DNA of 64,000 bases from Larix kaempferi (taxonomy: Eukaryota > Streptophyta > Pinopsida > Pinales > Pinaceae). The notes below the pieces were generated by a model. The model had not been told where the DNA came from, searched no databases, and saw only the letters and a program-made list of their open reading frames with translations. Location: assembly GCA_027924585.1 (NCBI GenBank), contig BSBM01000151.1:7039501-7103500 (forward strand). The letters are read 5' to 3'. The position numbers were made by a program, and so were the translations under genes. Shown piece by piece: positions 61,366 to 64,000 of this stretch; position 1 is the first letter of the stretch, and the number at the start of each line of letters is the position of its first letter.

Positions 61366-63335
61366 TTGCTCTCCAATTGGAATATGGATTTCAAATGTTG
61401 TTCTCACTCTTACCCCTTTAAATTCAATCGCACTTGGATCAAAGGCCCTACATTCGGTGAGTTGGTCGCAAATTTTTGGGTATCCTATGTTGTTCACAAG
61501 TCTAGGTCCCCACTGCAAGTATTGATCAAGAAGATCCAACTTCTTAGAGTTGATATGGTCAAATGGGAAAAGGAGGAAAAGAAAGCTAATTCTGTAGAAC
61601 TGGTGGATATTGAAAGATAAATTCTGGAGATAGAAGGAGTGGTCAATGGGAACCTTTTCTCTTCGATCAAGAAGGAGAGGCTTCTATCTTTGGAATCGAA
61701 GAAGGCTAAGATTCTTCACCAAATTGAAGCTACCTGGCGACTTAAAAGCATAGCACTTTGGGTCTCTCTTGGAGACACTAATACCAAGTTTCTTAAATGC
61801 TATGCCTCACACCATATAGTCACGAAATTGATATGGGAATTGAGAAACATAGCTGATATTCTTTTGAACGATTGGAGAGATCTTAAGGAGGAAGCAATCC
61901 ATCACTTTAAAGACACTTATCAACAAGAGTCAAATGCTATTTTTTCTAATCAATTGAAGGCGCTCTGATTATATCCTTAGTTATTCACCAATGTTGAAGG
62001 AAGGGATGCTGGGAAGGTGGTCTCTCTAGACGAGATCAAAGAAATTCTGCAAAAAATTATCAACGACAAGAGGCCCGGTCCCAAGGAGTGGACAATGAAC
62101 TTCTTCCTACAGTTTTTTGATTTGGTTGGACCATATCTTCATAGGGCCATTGAAGATTCTAGATTGAAGGAAACCACCCTTACTAACTTGAATACTACCT
62201 ACAAGACTCCAATACCTAAGAAGGACCTACCGAATACATTCCATGACTATCAGTTGATTTTGCTACTCAATTTGATCTATAAATTCATTTCCAAAATCAT
62301 ATCCAACAGGACCAAACCTGTCTTGGAGATTTTTATCTCTGCGGAACAGTGTGGCTTCTTATCGAATCATCAATTTCTGGAGTCAGACCTGGAGACAATG
62401 CGAGTTTCTCAGGAATTCCTTCACTTGGTAAAAGATAAGAACCTTCAAGCCCTTATCTTAAAAATGGACCTCATCAAGGCTTACGGCTATGTGGATTGCT
62501 CCTTCTTAGGATTTGTGTTGATTCATGATTACTATTCCTACGAAAGTCACGAACTGGATCATGTCTTGCATATGTTCTACATCTTACGTTGTCCTCATCA
62601 ATGGTTCTCCATCAAGAAATTTTCACACTACCCAGGGGTTGAGATAGGGATGCCCATTGTCCTTGTTATTATTCTTACTGGTAATCGAGGGTTTGAGTAA
62701 TCTCATTGGAAATGGTAAGACTGAGGGGAAGATTCAAGGTATTGAGATTACTCGTAACCTCTCTATTACCCACATTCTATTCGTAGATGATGATTTAAAT
62801 TTTGGGATTGACTTGACATTTGAATGGAAATTTTTTAAATGTATTATGGACCTGCTCTGCAAGGCCACGAGGATGTCCATAAGTATACACAAGTCTATGT
62901 TTCTTGTTAACTGTGCTGATGCAGGACTTATTGCTTCTGTCCGAGATATTTTTCTTTTCATATGGAGTCTATTGATTCAGAATTTTAGTATCTCGTATAT
63001 TTCCTGAAACCCAATTTTTATGAAAAGAAGGATTGGCACTGGTGGATTGATTGGCGCCGGCTGACAGATGGATAAATCATTGGTCCTTCTGTTGGTTGTC
63101 CGTGGGTGGAAGACTAGTATTGGCCAAATCGGTTCTACAAAGCCTACCAGTATTTTGGTTCTAGCTTTTTGTGATACTTGTAGGGGTTGTGAAGGTTATT
63201 GGGAAGAATCTCTTTCAGTTTATTTGGGCAGGCCGAACTCAGGATTCCAAGATTCATGATCTATCTTCATGGGACAGTTTATCCCATCGACTAAATTTGT
63301 GGGGATGGGGTCTGAAAAATATTGGATCTCTTTAG
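61366..63335 (+). pseudogene. LINE reverse transcriptase relic, unit 5
   Basis: Same breaks. GTAGAACTGGTGG and GTGAAGGTTATTGG are shared with unit 4. Pro-to-Leu near 62179 and Ile-to-Met near 62848 are private. Confidence 0.86.
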
Positions 63336-63617
63336 TTTGGCCCCCCATGCCAAAAGTATTTGGAGGTGTATTTTTGGGGATGGATTATGGAGCATAACAT
63401 AATTATAGGTTGCCTCATTCATTAGTTAATTTTCTACACTCCTGTAATCTCATGTTCCTTTCTCAGATCCACCGACCACTTGTGAGTCACTCTTCGGTTT
63501 CTTATTGGTGCAATGCTAGTGAGATGGGAGTGCCACTAGATTTATCGGATGAATGGTCTCATTAAATTCTTATGTTGAATAGAGTGGGTATCACCTTTTT
63601 CAGATTCAGTAGATATA

Positions 63618-64000
63618 GTGATTGGGGAAGGAGTTAAATCTTTTGAAGTACTTGCATCGAAGAAAGCATATGAGGTTCTTATAAATGGGGTAGCGCCTGT
63701 TTATCACAAATGGTCATCGAACTATATTTGGAAATGCCACATCCCTTTGAATATTAAGTGCTTCACCTGGATCTGTTTGGAGAACAAAATCCTCATGTGG
63801 GATAACCTCACCAAACGAGGATTTTCTAGTCCTGTTCGTTGTGTTCTCTGTTTGAGGGGGCTGGAATCTGTGTCACACTTATTTGTTCACTGTCATTTCG
63901 TTAGGCTGTTGTGGAGCGAGATTGAACATGCACTTAATTTTACAAGGGTATGGTGTAGTAATAGTCTTCGGGGCTGTTTGTACAATTGGTTTTATAACAA
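63618..64000 (+). pseudogene. LINE zf-RVT segment, unit 5, cut by window end
   Basis: The first 127 codons of the same stretch are visible, including the Cys/His pattern. The window then ends. Confidence 0.88.

Larger units (their letters stand above)
54463..64000. repeat. Tandem macrosatellite unit 5 (cut by window end)
   Basis: Fifth copy. It runs to the zinc-binding part of the LINE and is then cut by the window. It lacks 21 bp in the small LINE fragment near 55280, and its G run near 58696 has nine rather than ten bases. The hairpin and 505-codon ORF expected next lie outside the window. Confidence 0.96.
58353..64000 (+). mobile_element. LINE, unit 5 copy, cut by window end
   Basis: Same element up to the zinc-binding segment. 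The nine-G run joins two frames of the 5' part into one open stretch of 172 codons (58497-59015), which has no recognisable domain. Confidence 0.9.

Noticed and set aside
1-64000. CRISPR array or bacterial satellite
   Set aside because: The repeats are 13.4-kb units with plant LINE domains. There are no short regularly spaced repeats and no cas-like genes.
1-64000. Pure assembly artefact, one unit copied several times
   Set aside because: Units differ by many private substitutions, several indels and an 894-bp duplication, which a simple copying error would not give. Copy number itself still needs long reads.

Overview
The window looks like nuclear DNA of a land plant. It is AT-rich. Its dominant transposon is a plant-type L1 LINE: endonuclease, reverse transcriptase, a zf-RVT zinc-binding segment and a C-terminal RNase H, all in decay. 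There are also traces of a ZIP-family metal transporter gene. I saw no prokaryotic gene organisation, and I cannot name the species.

The whole window is one head-to-tail tandem array with a period of about 13.4 kb. Using the arbitrary phase set by base 1, the units are 1-13375, 13376-26773, 26774-40171, 40172-54462 and 54463-64000 (incomplete). By eye the copies are more than 99% identical. They carry enough private and shared differences to be distinct copies rather than one sequence repeated. Unit 4 is longer because it holds an 894-bp internal duplication.

Layout of one unit (unit 1 positions): AT-rich start (1-428); a small, separate LINE fragment (429-828); a possible transposon terminus (829 onward); traces of a ZIP transporter gene (1862-2247); unassigned sequence with no convincing gene (2248-3889); a decayed LINE (about 3890-10345) interrupted by an LTR-like piece on the minus strand (about 4590-5663); a 123-bp hairpin (10386-10508); a short promoter-like stretch; an intact intronless ORF of 505 codons (10805-12322); a decayed coding tail (12323-12545); and two direct repeats of about 235 bp (12645-13183) leading into the next unit.

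The 505-codon ORF is the only feature that looks intact. It is complete in all four units where the window covers it. Its first 85 residues resemble a UFD2-type U-box (ubiquitin ligase) and the rest looks alpha-helical. I do not recognise a closer family. The best candidate for an undescribed system here is a gene-bearing macrosatellite: a putative U-box gene amplified together with dead transposon sequence, preceded by a hairpin and followed by a decayed in-frame extension. The units show alternating A/B types, inter-unit exchange and DNA-repair scars. All alignments and difference counts were made by eye.
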